Origin: UBA4416 sp048498515
GTDB taxonomy: Bacteria; Bacteroidota; Bacteroidia; B-17B0; Aurantibacillaceae
Reading direction: 5' to 3'
Length of the DNA stretch: 64,000 nucleotides
NCBI GenBank assembly: GCA_048498515.1
Contig: JBEHXV010000005.1
Span: 1-64,000 of the forward strand
Shown: one piece after another, positions 35,042 to 43,601 of the stretch
Layout: the number at the start of each line of letters is the position of its first letter
Position numbering within the stretch: position 1 is the stretch's first letter
Notes under the pieces: model-generated
What the model was told of the DNA's origin: nothing
Seen by the model: the letters and a program-made list of their open reading frames with translations, nothing else
Databases searched by the model: none
Position numbers and translations under genes: made by a program

Positions 35042-35164
35042 CTCACCACAGCACAAAGGACACAGAGATAAATTTTAAAAAGAAACCCTGATAATTAACG
35101 ATCAGGGTTTCTTTTTAACTAAGTATTTATTAAAAAAACTCTGTGCTCTCTGTGTCTCGTGGTG
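35042..35164. repeat. Outer inverted repeat around desaturase-panB terminator
   Basis: TCACCAC plus GGACACAGAGA on the left match TCTCTGTGTC plus GTGGTGA on the right in reverse complement, enclosing the perfect 16-bp terminator hairpin at 35077-35116. Confidence 0.7.
35077..35116. terminator. Bidirectional terminator
   Basis: AAAAAGAAACCCTGAT and ATCAGGGTTTCTTTTT form a perfect 16-bp stem with an 8-base loop and A/T runs on both sides, between the convergent desaturase and panB genes. Confidence 0.92.
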
Positions 35165-35169
35165 AAAAC

Positions 35170-35985
35170 CTAGTACTGCTCTCCATCATTCGGGAAATCC
35201 CTGCTCTTTACATCCTTTATGTATTGCTGAAACGCATTACCCATGCTATCATACAGGTTCAGGTATCTTCTTAAAAAACGGGGGCTGAATTCGTGGGTCA
35301 TACCCAGCATGTCATGCGTTACCAAAACCTGGCCGTCAACACCTCCGCCTGCTCCAATGCCTATTACCGGGATAGAGATGGTAGTTGCTACCTTTTGGGC
35401 CAGTTTTGCCGGTATTTTCTCTAAAACCAGGGCAAAACAACCCGATTCTTCCAATATTTTAGCGTCTTCGAGCAATCTTTTGGCTTCCTCTTCTTCTTTT
35501 GCCCTTACGGTATACGTTCCAAATTTGTAAATAGATTGGGGAGTCAATCCCAAATGCCCCATCACCGGTATTCCGGCCGAAAGGATGCGTTCGATAGAGT
35601 CTTTTATTTCACGTCCGCCTTCCATTTTTACAGCATGGGCGCCGCTTTCTTTCATTATTTTAATAGCCGATGTGAGCGCTTCTTTCGAATTTCCCTGGTA
35701 GGAGCCAAACGGAAGGTCAACTACCACCAAAGCCCTGTCAACAGCCCTTACAACCGAAGAGGCGTGATAGATCATCTGATCGAGCGTAATGGGCAGAGTG
35801 GTTTCATGACCCGCCATCACATTACTGGCGCTATCGCCCACCAAAATCACATCAATGCCGGCATGGTCAATAATTTTAGCCATGGTATAATCATAGGCGG
35901 TAAGCATCGAGATCTTCTCGCCACGGCGCTTCATTTCCTGGAGCTGGTGCGTCGTTACTTTTTTTACTTCCTTGTGAACTGACAT
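35170..35985 (-). CDS. panB: 3-methyl-2-oxobutanoate hydroxymethyltransferase
   Basis: PanB makes ketopantoate from alpha-ketoisovalerate and methylene-THF, the first committed step to pantothenate and coenzyme A. The 271-residue protein shows the family segments: ISMLTAYDYTMAKI, VGDSASNVMAGHETTLPITLDQM (metal Asp and substrate contacts, cited in part), VVDLPFGSYQ, VKMEGG, and MGHLGLTPQS. Length is normal. No other pan gene is adjacent. It ends at the terminator shared with the desaturase gene. Confidence 0.96.
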   Translation of the reverse strand: MSVHKEVKKVTTHQLQEMKRRGEKISMLTAYDYTMAKIIDHAGIDVILVGDSASNVMAGHETTLPITLDQMIYHASSVVRAVDRALVVVDLPFGSYQGNSKEALTSAIKIMKESGAHAVKMEGGREIKDSIERILSAGIPVMGHLGLTPQSIYKFGTYTVRAKEEEEAKRLLEDAKILEESGCFALVLEKIPAKLAQKVATTISIPVIGIGAGGGVDGQVLVTHDMLGMTHEFSPRFLRRYLNLYDSMGNAFQQYIKDVKSRDFPNDGEQY

Positions 35986-36090
35986 AATTAACGCTTTAGG
36001 TAAAAAAATACATTCAATTTAACCACACAAAATCACTGGTGTATGTTATCTACCGTTCGTGGTTAAAAAAGGCAAAATTACTCAATTAAA

Positions 36091-36120
36091 TTTGGAGTTG
36101 TCCTAAAAATCGTAAATTTG
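36091..36120 (+). promoter_or_regulatory. Bacteroidota-type promoter of DUF4249 gene
   Basis: TTTG (36091-36094), an 18-bp spacer and TAAATTTG (36113-36120) match the -33/-7 consensus fully, 19 bp before the ATG. Confidence 0.7.
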
Positions 36121-36138
36121 TGATCCTAGTAAATAAAA

Positions 36139-37302
36139 ATGAAAAACAACAAATTATATATAAGCCTGTTTGCTGCTGCAGTAATAGGTTTAACGTCCTG
36201 CAAAAACGACCTTGATGTGTTAGCTCCGGGCGAAGAATCCGTGTCTGTATACGGGATCTTAAACCCCAACGCATCAACCCAGGAAATTCGCATCAATAAG
36301 GTATTTATAACCGATGGAGACGCTCTTACCGCAGGGCAGGATGTCAATCAGATTAATTATGGCCCGGGTGAGTTAACCGTTACCCTTGAACATTACTATA
36401 ACGGTAACCAGGTAAGTGTAACAGGATACTCTACAGCGTTAACTTCCTCATCGCCTGACTCTGTAAAGTTCATTACCATGAAAGAAAAAACGGTTACCAC
36501 TGCAAGTGGCCTTTTCAACCCCGACCAACGGATCTGGTATACCAACAGAAAAATTTACCCTAGTGGCGAATACAAATTGATTATTAAACACGGCGACAAG
36601 GAATTTACCGCACAAAACCTTGTAATGGATAGTGTTAGAACCAACTCTTCACAGCCAGCCATGCCATTTTTGTATTACCCAACCAATCCTTCACAATTTC
36701 CTATGCACGGTGGTTATCCTGCCAATCCTATCTCAACCGATAAACCAAAATACGTAAATTACGATAACCCTACCCTGACCTACAATATTCCGTTTTTCAC
36801 AGTGCCTAATGCCAAATTGTATGATGTGGTAATTCGTTTTCATTACATAGATTCAATACTTTCGGGCGGAACACCAATTCACCAGTATGTTGATTTTACC
36901 ATCCCAACCATGAAATCGACCGATTTGGCAGGGGGTGAAAAATTGACGGCTTCATTCGTAGGAGAAGAGTTTTACAGTAATTTATCTGTCGAAATTGGTA
37001 AAAAAACACCTGCCAATTTGAAAAACAGGAAAGCTGATTACCTGGAGTACATTATTACCTGCGGGGCTGAAAGTCTTTCGGAGTTTTTGCAGGTAAATGC
37101 CCCTTCCAATACCATTGCCCAGGATAAACCCTATTACACCAATATTAAGGGCGGTGTGGGAATTTTTTCCTCTAAATCACGTTCCACAGTTACCAAAGAT
37201 ATGTGGGCAGATATGATTGACGAAATATCCTGTTATCCTACAACCTATTCGCTCAAATTCTGTGATTACGCGGGGCAGCCCAGAGCGGTGCCTTGTCAAT
37301 AA
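36139..37302 (+). CDS. DUF4249-type lipoprotein
   Basis: A 387-residue lipoprotein with signal MKNNKLYISLFAAAVIGLTSC and lipobox Cys at 21. The mature N-terminus VYGILNPNASTQEIRINKVFITDGDA is the hallmark of the DUF4249 group, which is common in Bacteroidota and often found beside TonB receptors. The body is beta-rich with Asn/Thr/Ser loops. Here no TonB receptor is adjacent; the nearest is 5.4 kb away. It has its own consensus promoter and a terminator 30 bp after its stop, so it is a single-gene unit. Function unknown; a surface lipoprotein involved in uptake is plausible. Confidence 0.82.
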   Translation: MKNNKLYISLFAAAVIGLTSCKNDLDVLAPGEESVSVYGILNPNASTQEIRINKVFITDGDALTAGQDVNQINYGPGELTVTLEHYYNGNQVSVTGYSTALTSSSPDSVKFITMKEKTVTTASGLFNPDQRIWYTNRKIYPSGEYKLIIKHGDKEFTAQNLVMDSVRTNSSQPAMPFLYYPTNPSQFPMHGGYPANPISTDKPKYVNYDNPTLTYNIPFFTVPNAKLYDVVIRFHYIDSILSGGTPIHQYVDFTIPTMKSTDLAGGEKLTASFVGEEFYSNLSVEIGKKTPANLKNRKADYLEYIITCGAESLSEFLQVNAPSNTIAQDKPYYTNIKGGVGIFSSKSRSTVTKDMWADMIDEISCYPTTYSLKFCDYAGQPRAVPCQ

Positions 37303-37330
37303 CAAAAAACTGACAAAACTAACTCAAAGA

Positions 37331-37364
37331 ACCATCTGAAATGACAATTTTAGGTGGTTTTTTT
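37331..37364 (+). terminator. Intrinsic terminator after DUF4249 gene
   Basis: ACCATCTGAAAT and ATTTTAGGTGGT form a 12-bp stem with two G-U pairs and a 4-base loop, followed by a run of T. Confidence 0.8.
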
Positions 37365-37408
37365 GTGTTTTTATGCCACCGTGTCATAATCGACAAACTG
37401 AAACTTTG

Positions 37409-37425
37409 TTGGCACAAACATTGAC
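37409..37425 (+). promoter_or_regulatory. Possible sigma-54-like promoter of dnaK
   Basis: TTGGCACAAACATTGAC resembles the -24/-12 pattern TGGCAC-N5-TTGC, with GA in place of GC at -12. It lies 46 bp before the dnaK ATG. No TAnnTTTG box is evident in this gap. Confidence 0.35.
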
Positions 37426-37471
37426 TATTGTAGAGTGTATTTATAAAAAAATAACTAAAAAATAACTTACA

Positions 37472-39379
37472 ATGGGAAAAATAATAGGAATAGACTTAGG
37501 AACAACCAATAGCTGCGTAGCGGTTATGGAAGGTAACGAAGCTGTTGTAATTGCAAATAATGAAGGAAAACGTACTACACCATCTGTGGTAGCATTTGTA
37601 GAAGGCGGAGAGCGTAAAGTGGGAGATCCTGCAAAACGCCAGGCCATTACAAACCCAACAAAAACCATTTCATCAATCAAACGTTTTATGGGCGCGTCGT
37701 TCGACGAGGCTCAGAAAGAAATACCACGCATGACTTACAAAGTGGTAAAAGGTGATAATAACACACCACGCGTTGTCATTGACGATAGAAATTACTCAGC
37801 TCAGGAAATTTCAGCCATCATTTTACAAAAAATGAAAAAAACGGCTGAAGATTTTTTAGGAACAACAGTTGACGAAGCTGTGATTACAGTTCCTGCATAT
37901 TTTAACGATGCACAACGCCAGGCAACTAAAGAAGCCGGTGAAATTGCCGGTTTAAAAGTAAAACGGATCATTAACGAACCTACCGCTGCTGCCCTTGCTT
38001 ATGGCATGGACAAAAAAGGCAAAGACATGAAAATTGTAGTGTTTGACTGTGGTGGTGGTACACATGACGTTTCGGTTTTAGAATTAGGTGACGGTGTGTT
38101 TGAAGTAAAATCAACCGACGGTGATACGCACTTAGGTGGTGACGACTTTGACCAATTAATCATTGACTGGTTAGCCGATGAGTTCAATAAAGAGGAAGGC
38201 ATTGACCTGCGTAAAGACCCAATGGCTTTACAGCGTTTGAAAGAAGCTGCTGAAAAAGCGAAAATTGAGTTATCGAGCACAACTACTTCCGAAATTAATT
38301 TACCGTACATTATGCCGGTTAACGGGATTCCAAAACACTTGGTGAAACAACTGACCCGTGCTAAATTTGAGCAAATGGCTGATAAGCTGATCGCAAGAAC
38401 GATTGAGCCTTGTAAATCGGCCTTAAAAAATGCAGGTTTATCAACTTCCGATATTGATGAAATTATTTTGGTAGGTGGTTCAACGCGTATCCCGGCTATC
38501 CAAACCGCGGTAGAAAAATTCTTCGGAAAAGCGCCAAGCAAAGGTGTAAACCCGGATGAAGTAGTGGCCATTGGTGCAGCTATTCAGGGTGGTGTATTAA
38601 CCGGCGAAGTAAAAGATGTATTGTTGTTGGATGTAACGCCGTTATCCTTAGGTATTGAAACTTACGGTGGCGTGTTCACTAAATTAATAGAATCAAACAC
38701 AACGATTCCATCTAAAAAAACAGAAACGTTCTCAACAGCCAGCGATAACCAACCAAGCGTACAGTTACATGTATTGCAGGGCGAACGCCCAATGGCAAAA
38801 GATAACCGTACCATAGGCCAGTTTAACCTGGATGGTATTATGCCTGCACCGCGTGGTGTGCCTCAAATTGAAGTGACCTTTGATATTGACGCGAACGGTA
38901 TCTTATCCGTATCGGCAAAAGATAAGGCTACAGGCAAAGCGCAAAACATTCGTATCGAAGCATCTTCGGGCTTAAGCAAAGAAGAAATCGAGAAAATGAA
39001 ACGTGAAGCTGAAATGAACGCGGATGCTGATAAAAAAGCGAAAGAAGAGATTGACAAAGTAAATGCAGCCGATGCCATGATCTTCCAGTCGGAAAAACAA
39101 TTGAAGGAGTATGGCGATAAACTGCCTGCCGATAAAAAAGCAACGATCGAAAGCGCATTAGCTGGCTTAAAAACAGCGCATGACGCGAAAGACCTTGCCG
39201 GCATCGAATCTGCTACCACATCGTTGAACGCTGCCTGGGAAGCTGCTTCACAGGAAATGTACGCGGCAATGAACCAGCAACAAGGCGGTGAGCAAAATGC
39301 CAACGCCAATACAGAAAACACCAACACAGCATCAAACAACGATAACGTGCAGGATGTGAATTACGAAGAAGTAAAATAA
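37472..39379 (+). CDS. dnaK: Hsp70 chaperone
   Basis: DnaK binds and releases unfolded proteins in an ATP cycle with DnaJ and GrpE. The 635-residue protein has the phosphate-1 motif IGIDLGTTNSCVAVMEG at the start, phosphate-2 VVFDCGGGTHDVSV near 190 (Cys and His replace the usual Leu and Phe), the adenosine motif ILVGGSTRIPAIQ near 335, the linker VLLLDVTPLSLGIE near 388 and the substrate-binding domain. The C-terminus is low-complexity (Asn/Thr/Gln/Gly) and ends in an acidic tail (VQDVNYEEVK). It stands alone here, with its own terminator and no dnaJ or grpE beside it. Confidence 0.97.
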   Translation: MGKIIGIDLGTTNSCVAVMEGNEAVVIANNEGKRTTPSVVAFVEGGERKVGDPAKRQAITNPTKTISSIKRFMGASFDEAQKEIPRMTYKVVKGDNNTPRVVIDDRNYSAQEISAIILQKMKKTAEDFLGTTVDEAVITVPAYFNDAQRQATKEAGEIAGLKVKRIINEPTAAALAYGMDKKGKDMKIVVFDCGGGTHDVSVLELGDGVFEVKSTDGDTHLGGDDFDQLIIDWLADEFNKEEGIDLRKDPMALQRLKEAAEKAKIELSSTTTSEINLPYIMPVNGIPKHLVKQLTRAKFEQMADKLIARTIEPCKSALKNAGLSTSDIDEIILVGGSTRIPAIQTAVEKFFGKAPSKGVNPDEVVAIGAAIQGGVLTGEVKDVLLLDVTPLSLGIETYGGVFTKLIESNTTIPSKKTETFSTASDNQPSVQLHVLQGERPMAKDNRTIGQFNLDGIMPAPRGVPQIEVTFDIDANGILSVSAKDKATGKAQNIRIEASSGLSKEEIEKMKREAEMNADADKKAKEEIDKVNAADAMIFQSEKQLKEYGDKLPADKKATIESALAGLKTAHDAKDLAGIESATTSLNAAWEAASQEMYAAMNQQQGGEQNANANTENTNTASNNDNVQDVNYEEVK

Positions 39380-39405
39380 TTTTTTTAAAGTTTAGGTTTA
39401 ATACG

Positions 39406-39440
39406 AAAAATCCCCGTCTGATAATCAGGCGGGGATTTTT
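39406..39440 (+). terminator. Intrinsic terminator after dnaK
   Basis: AAAAATCCCCGTCTGAT and ATCAGGCGGGGATTTTT form a strong stem (one G-U) ending in a T run. Confidence 0.92.
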
Positions 39441-39464
39441 TGTTATTAGCATTAAGTAATCTCT

Positions 39465-39585
39465 GTTGTCACGTCGAGCGAAGTCGAGACACGTTCTTAA
39501 TCTTTGCTAATATCATTTTTGGAACAGTTCTCGACTCCGTTCGAACTGATAGCTCTCCATCATGCTGTCACGACACGTCGTAACA
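39465..39585. repeat. Dispersed phrase repeat between dnaK and GNAT gene
   Basis: Contains GTCGAGCGAAGTCGAGAC and, in opposite sense, TCTCGACTCCGTTCGAACTG, plus the hairpin CTGTCACGACACGTCGTAACAG (near 39567). The same GA-C-GAAGTCGA phrases appear at 25300, 52090 and 57830. Confidence 0.6.
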
Positions 39586-39621
39586 GGGAGACGAAATGAG
39601 GTGGTATGCGTAAATAAAGGA

Positions 39622-40083
39622 TTAAACCAGCTCCATCTGGTACAGATCCAGGTCTTTTCCCCAATGATCTTTTTCGTAAAACACGGTTTTAAACCCGTAC
39701 TTCTCAAAAAATTCAAAAGTATGCTGGGTGGTTCCCAGGGCAATTTTAACACCGGGATAAACCTCTTTGGCTTGCTCCATCCTGTATAATAACAGAGCTT
39801 TTCCAAGGCCTTCTTTATGGCGGGTATTATCCACCATACCCCAGGTCATAATCACATGCGGTTCATTGGTATATTTAGTTGGTTCGTTCAGGGCAATGCC
39901 TCCACAGCCAACAATTTCGTTGTCTTTAAAAATAATGTAGTAAGGACCGCGTTCCATGTCCCTGTCCAAAAAAGCATCAAATAAGGCCAGCTCTTCGGGC
40001 GCAAAATACAAGGGCATATTGCTTTTAAAAACCTGAAGCAAAGCGCTTTTGTGTTCGGGCAAATATGGTTTAATGGTTATCAA
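39622..40083 (-). CDS. GNAT family N-acetyltransferase
   Basis: A 153-residue single-domain acetyltransferase of the GNAT fold: GPYYIIFKDNEIVGCGGIAL (beta 2-3), VMTWGMVDNTRHKEGLGKALL with the acetyl-CoA loop (R/Q-x-x-G-x-G/A near 95), and the C-terminal FFEKYGFKTVFYEKD. Substrate unknown. It is the last gene of a minus-strand operon with plsC and gatC; its start overlaps the gatC stop by 14 bp. Confidence 0.88.
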   Translation of the reverse strand: MITIKPYLPEHKSALLQVFKSNMPLYFAPEELALFDAFLDRDMERGPYYIIFKDNEIVGCGGIALNEPTKYTNEPHVIMTWGMVDNTRHKEGLGKALLLYRMEQAKEVYPGVKIALGTTQHTFEFFEKYGFKTVFYEKDHWGKDLDLYQMELV

Positions 40084-40369
40084 TTACTTTTGGTACTTTA
40101 AAGTAATCCGAATCCTTTTTAGGAGCATTCTTTAAGGCTTCTTTCTGGCTAATGGTTTCTTTTGGCTCATCCTCACGCATCACATTCAGCTCGTCCGTCA
40201 TATAGATCAGGGGTTCAACACCCTCGGTATCCATTTCATTGAGCTTTCCCACAAAAGCCAACATGCGGTTCATGTCGTTTAAGATCTCAGCCTTACCTTC
40301 TTCGCTAAACTCCAGGCGTGCCAGGTGAGCTACTTCGTCAACCGTTTTAATATCAATTTTTTGTGCCAT
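40070..40369 (-). CDS. gatC: Asp-tRNA(Asn)/Glu-tRNA(Gln) amidotransferase subunit C
   Basis: GatC stabilises GatA in the GatCAB complex, which makes Gln-tRNA(Gln) or Asn-tRNA(Asn) by amidation of the misacylated tRNA. The protein is 99 residues from ATG at 40369 (MAQKIDIKTVDEVAHLARLEFSEE; an in-frame ATG at 40408 lies inside the upstream gene and is unlikely). EVAHLARLEFSEE and GVEPLIYMTDELNVMREDEP are family signatures. gatA and gatB are not adjacent. The gene overlaps plsC by 17 bp and the GNAT gene by 14 bp. Confidence 0.93.
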   Translation of the reverse strand: MAQKIDIKTVDEVAHLARLEFSEEGKAEILNDMNRMLAFVGKLNEMDTEGVEPLIYMTDELNVMREDEPKETISQKEALKNAPKKDSDYFKVPKVIDNH

Positions 40370-41105
40370 TGTATTTGTGTAATGTATCGTTAATGAGTGT
40401 ATAAACACGTTCCCGCAAATCTACTAAATTTTCTTCAGTCATGCCCTTGGTTTCAATAGGTTCCAGTACTACTGTTTTAGCAATTCCGGGACGTCCATTG
40501 CTTTTTAAAAAGCCTCCGTTCTGCAACAGCTCCCAGTTATTGAGATTTACAATAGGTACAATAGGTACCTGCTTTTCAATGGCCAGTTTAAACGGTCCGT
40601 TTTTAAAAGACCGCAATTTTCCGTTGCTCGAAATGGTGCCTTCGGGGTAGATAACCATGCTTCGTCCTTTATCAATCTCTTCGCCGGCTCTGGTAAAAGC
40701 CCTGTGCGAATCCTTAATGCTTTTACGGTTTACGGTAATGTCCATTCCTTTAAAAAAGGTTTTAAACAAAGGCGCTTTCAGCAACTCTGCCTTTCCCATG
40801 TAAAGAGCCAGGTGGTCGATGTAAAAGGTACTCAGCACAATATCAAGATAAGAGGTATGGTTCCCTACAAATACACAGGGGCGGGGCATTTTTTTCGATT
40901 TCGATTCATAGATCAGCTTTGGGATGATGCCGGCGAAATAAGCAATACAAAAGGACCATATACGTTTGATCTTAAAAGTGGTTTCGAGCCATTGCAATTT
41001 AATGGTCACAAAAAAGAAAGGATACAGGATGAGGAACGTAACTGCAAAGTTTAAAAAAAACCAGGCTTTCCAAATGGGGGCAAATATGCGTTTAATACTA
41101 TTCAC
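40353..41105 (-). CDS. plsC: 1-acyl-glycerol-3-phosphate acyltransferase
   Basis: A 250-residue membrane acyltransferase that makes phosphatidic acid from lysophosphatidic acid. The LPLAT motifs are present: GNHTSYLDIV (HX4D near 76), FKGMDITVNR near 115, YPEGTIS near 150 and PIVPIVNLN near 183. Two N-terminal hydrophobic segments anchor it (residues 10-35 and 45-65). The start is GTG at 41105; no ATG lies in frame upstream before the inverted repeat at 41125-41178. It heads the plsC-gatC-GNAT operon. Confidence 0.9.
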   Translation of the reverse strand: MNSIKRIFAPIWKAWFFLNFAVTFLILYPFFFVTIKLQWLETTFKIKRIWSFCIAYFAGIIPKLIYESKSKKMPRPCVFVGNHTSYLDIVLSTFYIDHLALYMGKAELLKAPLFKTFFKGMDITVNRKSIKDSHRAFTRAGEEIDKGRSMVIYPEGTISSNGKLRSFKNGPFKLAIEKQVPIVPIVNLNNWELLQNGGFLKSNGRPGIAKTVVLEPIETKGMTEENLVDLRERVYTLINDTLHKYNGTKN

Positions 41106-41124
41106 GGGGCATAAAGATACAAAA

Positions 41125-41178
41125 TTAGATTTAAGATTAAAGACTCAAGATACAAGATGTATTTAATCTTAAATCTAA
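41125..41178. repeat. 17-bp perfect inverted repeat at divergent promoters
   Basis: TTAGATTTAAGATTAAA (41125-41141) and TTTAATCTTAAATCTAA (41162-41178) are exact reverse complements with a 20-bp loop, in the gap between the divergent plsC and ABC ATPase genes. Confidence 0.8.
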
Positions 41179-41218
41179 TATTAACCATACTTTTAGTATT
41201 TTTATAACTTCATCCTGA

Positions 41219-41857
41219 ATGGAAAACAATCTGCACATAACCGTAAACCAGGCCGGAAAAAAATTCGGGCGGGAATGGATCTTCCGTAAAGTATCATTGG
41301 AGATCAGGCCGGGTGATAAGCTTGCCATACTTGGATTGAATGGCTCAGGAAAATCGACTTTATTGCAGGCGCTTACGGGCTACCTGCAATTAAACGAAGG
41401 CGAGGTTATTTACACTCAAAACAACCAGGCTATTGATAACGATGATTATTATAAACAGCTGAGCCTGGCATCGCCTTACCTGGAATTGGTTGAAGATTTT
41501 ACCCTCGAAGAGCAACTAAAACACATTGCTGTATTCAAAGCCTTTTTACCGGGATTGGGTGTTCAAAATATCATTGAACTAAGCGGCATGGCTGCTCATA
41601 AGGATAAGTACATTAAATTATTTTCGAGCGGCATGAAACAGCGCCTGAAATTAAGCCTCGCTATTTTGGCCGATGCACCTGTATTGTTTTTAGATGAGCC
41701 AAGCACCAATTTAGATGCGACGGTTATTGAATGGTATAAGCAGCTCATTGCAAACTATGCCATGCACAAAACCATTATCGTTTGCTCCAACTCCATTAAA
41801 GATGAATATGGCTTTTGTGATAAGGTCATCACAATGGAAGATTTTAAAAATAGATAA
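41219..41857 (+). CDS. ABC transporter ATP-binding protein (orphan)
   Basis: A 212-residue ATPase subunit. Walker A is GLNGSGKST near 40, the Q-loop lies near 85, the signature is FSSGMKQR (a variant of LSGGQ) near 140, and Walker B is VLFLDEPSTNLD near 157, followed by an H-loop region where the usual His is replaced (VCSNS). The closest general type is the CcmA/heme-exporter-like or LPS-export-like small ATPases. No permease gene is adjacent, so it pairs with a subunit encoded elsewhere. It is divergent from plsC. Confidence 0.87.
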   Translation: MENNLHITVNQAGKKFGREWIFRKVSLEIRPGDKLAILGLNGSGKSTLLQALTGYLQLNEGEVIYTQNNQAIDNDDYYKQLSLASPYLELVEDFTLEEQLKHIAVFKAFLPGLGVQNIIELSGMAAHKDKYIKLFSSGMKQRLKLSLAILADAPVLFLDEPSTNLDATVIEWYKQLIANYAMHKTIIVCSNSIKDEYGFCDKVITMEDFKNR

Positions 41858-41889
41858 ACACCGGTAACACTAAGGATACTAATAAAACT

Positions 41890-41968
41890 ATGATTACGAA
41901 TTTGTTACGAATATACCAATCCAGCATGTACACACAGATTCGTATATTCGTATGTATTTCGTAATCAT
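41890..41968. repeat. 79-bp cruciform-like double inverted repeat
   Basis: Two 11-bp arms nest: ATGATTACGAA/TTCGTAATCAT (41890-41900 and 41958-41968) and TACGAATATAC/GTATATTCGTA (41906-41916 and 41942-41952), separated by a 5x5 internal loop. It ends 7 bp before the likely start of the SixA-like gene. Confidence 0.8.
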
Positions 41969-41975
41969 TACGAAA

Positions 41976-42461
41976 ATGAAAACACTTTACCTTATCCGCC
42001 ACGCCAAATCCGATTGGGATAACCCTTTGTTGCAGGACATTGAACGTCCGCTAAACAATCGCGGCTATGCCGATGCCAATGTGATGAGCCAGCGTTTGAA
42101 AAAGCCCGATCTTATCATTTCAAGCCCCGCGGTGCGGGCACTCAGTACGGCCCTCATTTTTGCACGTCGTTTAAACTATGAAGCCAACAACATCTGCATC
42201 AGGCAGGAATTGTATGACACATCGGTAAAAGATTATCTCACTGTTATTAAGCACATTCCCGACACCGTTGATACCGTTTTTTTATTTGCCCACAATCCCA
42301 TTATCAGCGATACCGCTCATACTTTGAGCAAAGGCCTGCCTAACGAAATGCCAACCTGTGCCATTGCCGGAATTTCTTTTGTTACTGATTCATGGAGCAG
42401 CATCAAGCAAAAATCAGGCGACTTGTTCTTGTTTGATTATCCGAAGAAAGAAAAAGAATAA
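41976..42461 (+). CDS. SixA-like histidine phosphatase
   Basis: A 161-residue member of the histidine phosphatase superfamily, starting at ATG 41976 (MKTLYLIRHAKSDWDNP). An upstream ATG at 41952 lies inside a palindromic repeat and is not likely used. The catalytic RHAKSDW motif is at residues 8-14; the second catalytic His is in FLFAHNPIISD near 108. The protein matches small SixA/YjdX-like enzymes that dephosphorylate phosphohistidine or small substrates. It is convergent with a T9SS protein gene across 26 bp. Confidence 0.87.
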   Translation: MKTLYLIRHAKSDWDNPLLQDIERPLNNRGYADANVMSQRLKKPDLIISSPAVRALSTALIFARRLNYEANNICIRQELYDTSVKDYLTVIKHIPDTVDTVFLFAHNPIISDTAHTLSKGLPNEMPTCAIAGISFVTDSWSSIKQKSGDLFLFDYPKKEKE

Positions 42462-42487
42462 ACTTCTTTAAGAAAAAAGACTCTACC

Positions 42488-43399
42488 TCATTCTATAACA
42501 ATTCGCCTCGCTTCTGTAATGCCTTTGTAGCTGAGCTTAACCAGGTAAATCCCTTTCGGTTGTTTTGCAAGGTCCGCTGTAATGATGGATTCTTTAGTGT
42601 TTGGTTTCTCGAATACCAGGGCACCGGTCATATCATAAATACTAATACTTTTTGAGTCGTTGGTATTTGTATGTACCACAAATGACCCCGTTGAAGGGTT
42701 AGGATAAAGAAGAAAGCCCGTTTCTGCCGCTTTATGAATGGAATTAATACCCAGCACCGAATCGCATAAGCAAACGCTTACCGGTTTTGTGTTAGTAACA
42801 GGAACGGAATCGCAGGCACAGTAAGAGAAAGAAACATCATCGATCCCAAAATCGCGGTAATGGTTACCGGTTTCTTGTATAATAGCAATAGATACGCTTC
42901 CTGTGAACGGCGCCAGCCAGGTAGTTGAATGCTGTGTCCAGCCTCCCTGGCTAACGGTGACACTTGTATTACTGTTATCAATGGCCATGGTCAATCCAAA
43001 AGTTGGCGCATAAATGCTATGGGTCCAGAAACTGAAGGTATATTCTTTTCCACTGCATACATTCACGGTTTGCCTCCACAGGTCAATATTATTTACATAA
43101 GGCGCTCCATCTATAACCAAAAAATTGGGAGGCATGACCCCTGCCGAAGAATGTTCGCTAACATTAGGCCAGCCCGAACATTTTTTATTAAGGTTAGTGG
43201 ATACCGTATAGGAATTTGCAGCGCAGGAGCCTGAATACGGAATCTGCGACGAAAAGCCTGTGTTACCAGCCGAGAAGTCCGGGTTCGTAACTACATTGAC
43301 CCTATTGGAACAGGGCTGGGCAAAGCTGCCGACCGTTGTAAAAACAGCCACAATCAGTACCCCATAAAATCTTTGTAATTGAGACAAGCCTATTTTCAT
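42488..43399 (-). CDS. Secreted protein with T9SS type A sorting domain
   Basis: A 303-residue exported protein. Residues 1-27 are a signal peptide (ending GSFAQ). Residues 28-205 resemble carbohydrate-binding jelly-roll modules (VTNPDFSAGNTGF, YTFSFWTHSIYAP, DFGIDDVSFSYC). A short Cys-rich linker (CACDSV...CLCDSV) precedes the T9SS domain (about 225-303): FLLYPNPSTGSFVVHTN, MTGALVFE, and PKGIYLVKLSYKG. It is likely anchored on or released from the surface. No enzyme motif is seen, so a sugar- or matrix-binding role is inferred. Confidence 0.87.
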   Translation of the reverse strand: MKIGLSQLQRFYGVLIVAVFTTVGSFAQPCSNRVNVVTNPDFSAGNTGFSSQIPYSGSCAANSYTVSTNLNKKCSGWPNVSEHSSAGVMPPNFLVIDGAPYVNNIDLWRQTVNVCSGKEYTFSFWTHSIYAPTFGLTMAIDNSNTSVTVSQGGWTQHSTTWLAPFTGSVSIAIIQETGNHYRDFGIDDVSFSYCACDSVPVTNTKPVSVCLCDSVLGINSIHKAAETGFLLYPNPSTGSFVVHTNTNDSKSISIYDMTGALVFEKPNTKESIITADLAKQPKGIYLVKLSYKGITEARRIVIE

Positions 43400-43554
43400 G
43401 TTCCTATAGTATTTAAACGGTTACACTAATATAATCATTTTTTTCGATCATGACCTTACTAGCCGCCTTTTTATTCTTCCGGTGCAATTGCAGCAGAGCT
43501 CCTAAACCTTTTTAATTTTTCAAACTTAATGATTTGGTAATACTGCCAAACCAA

Positions 43555-43581
43555 TTGATAAAACGTGCCGCCCTAACTTTG
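43555..43581 (+). promoter_or_regulatory. Promoter of small hypothetical gene
   Basis: TAACTTTG (43574-43581) is a perfect -7 box with TTG (43555) 16 bp upstream, 20 bp before the ATG. Confidence 0.6.
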
Positions 43582-43601
43582 CGCTGCAAAAAATCATTAT
43601 C

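Noticed and set aside
37999..38571. 190-codon antisense frame within dnaK
   Set aside because: Shadow frame; Ser-rich complement of a conserved ATPase domain.
39513..39806. 97-codon minus-strand frame after dnaK
   Set aside because: It runs through a dispersed repeat and the opposite frame of the GNAT gene.
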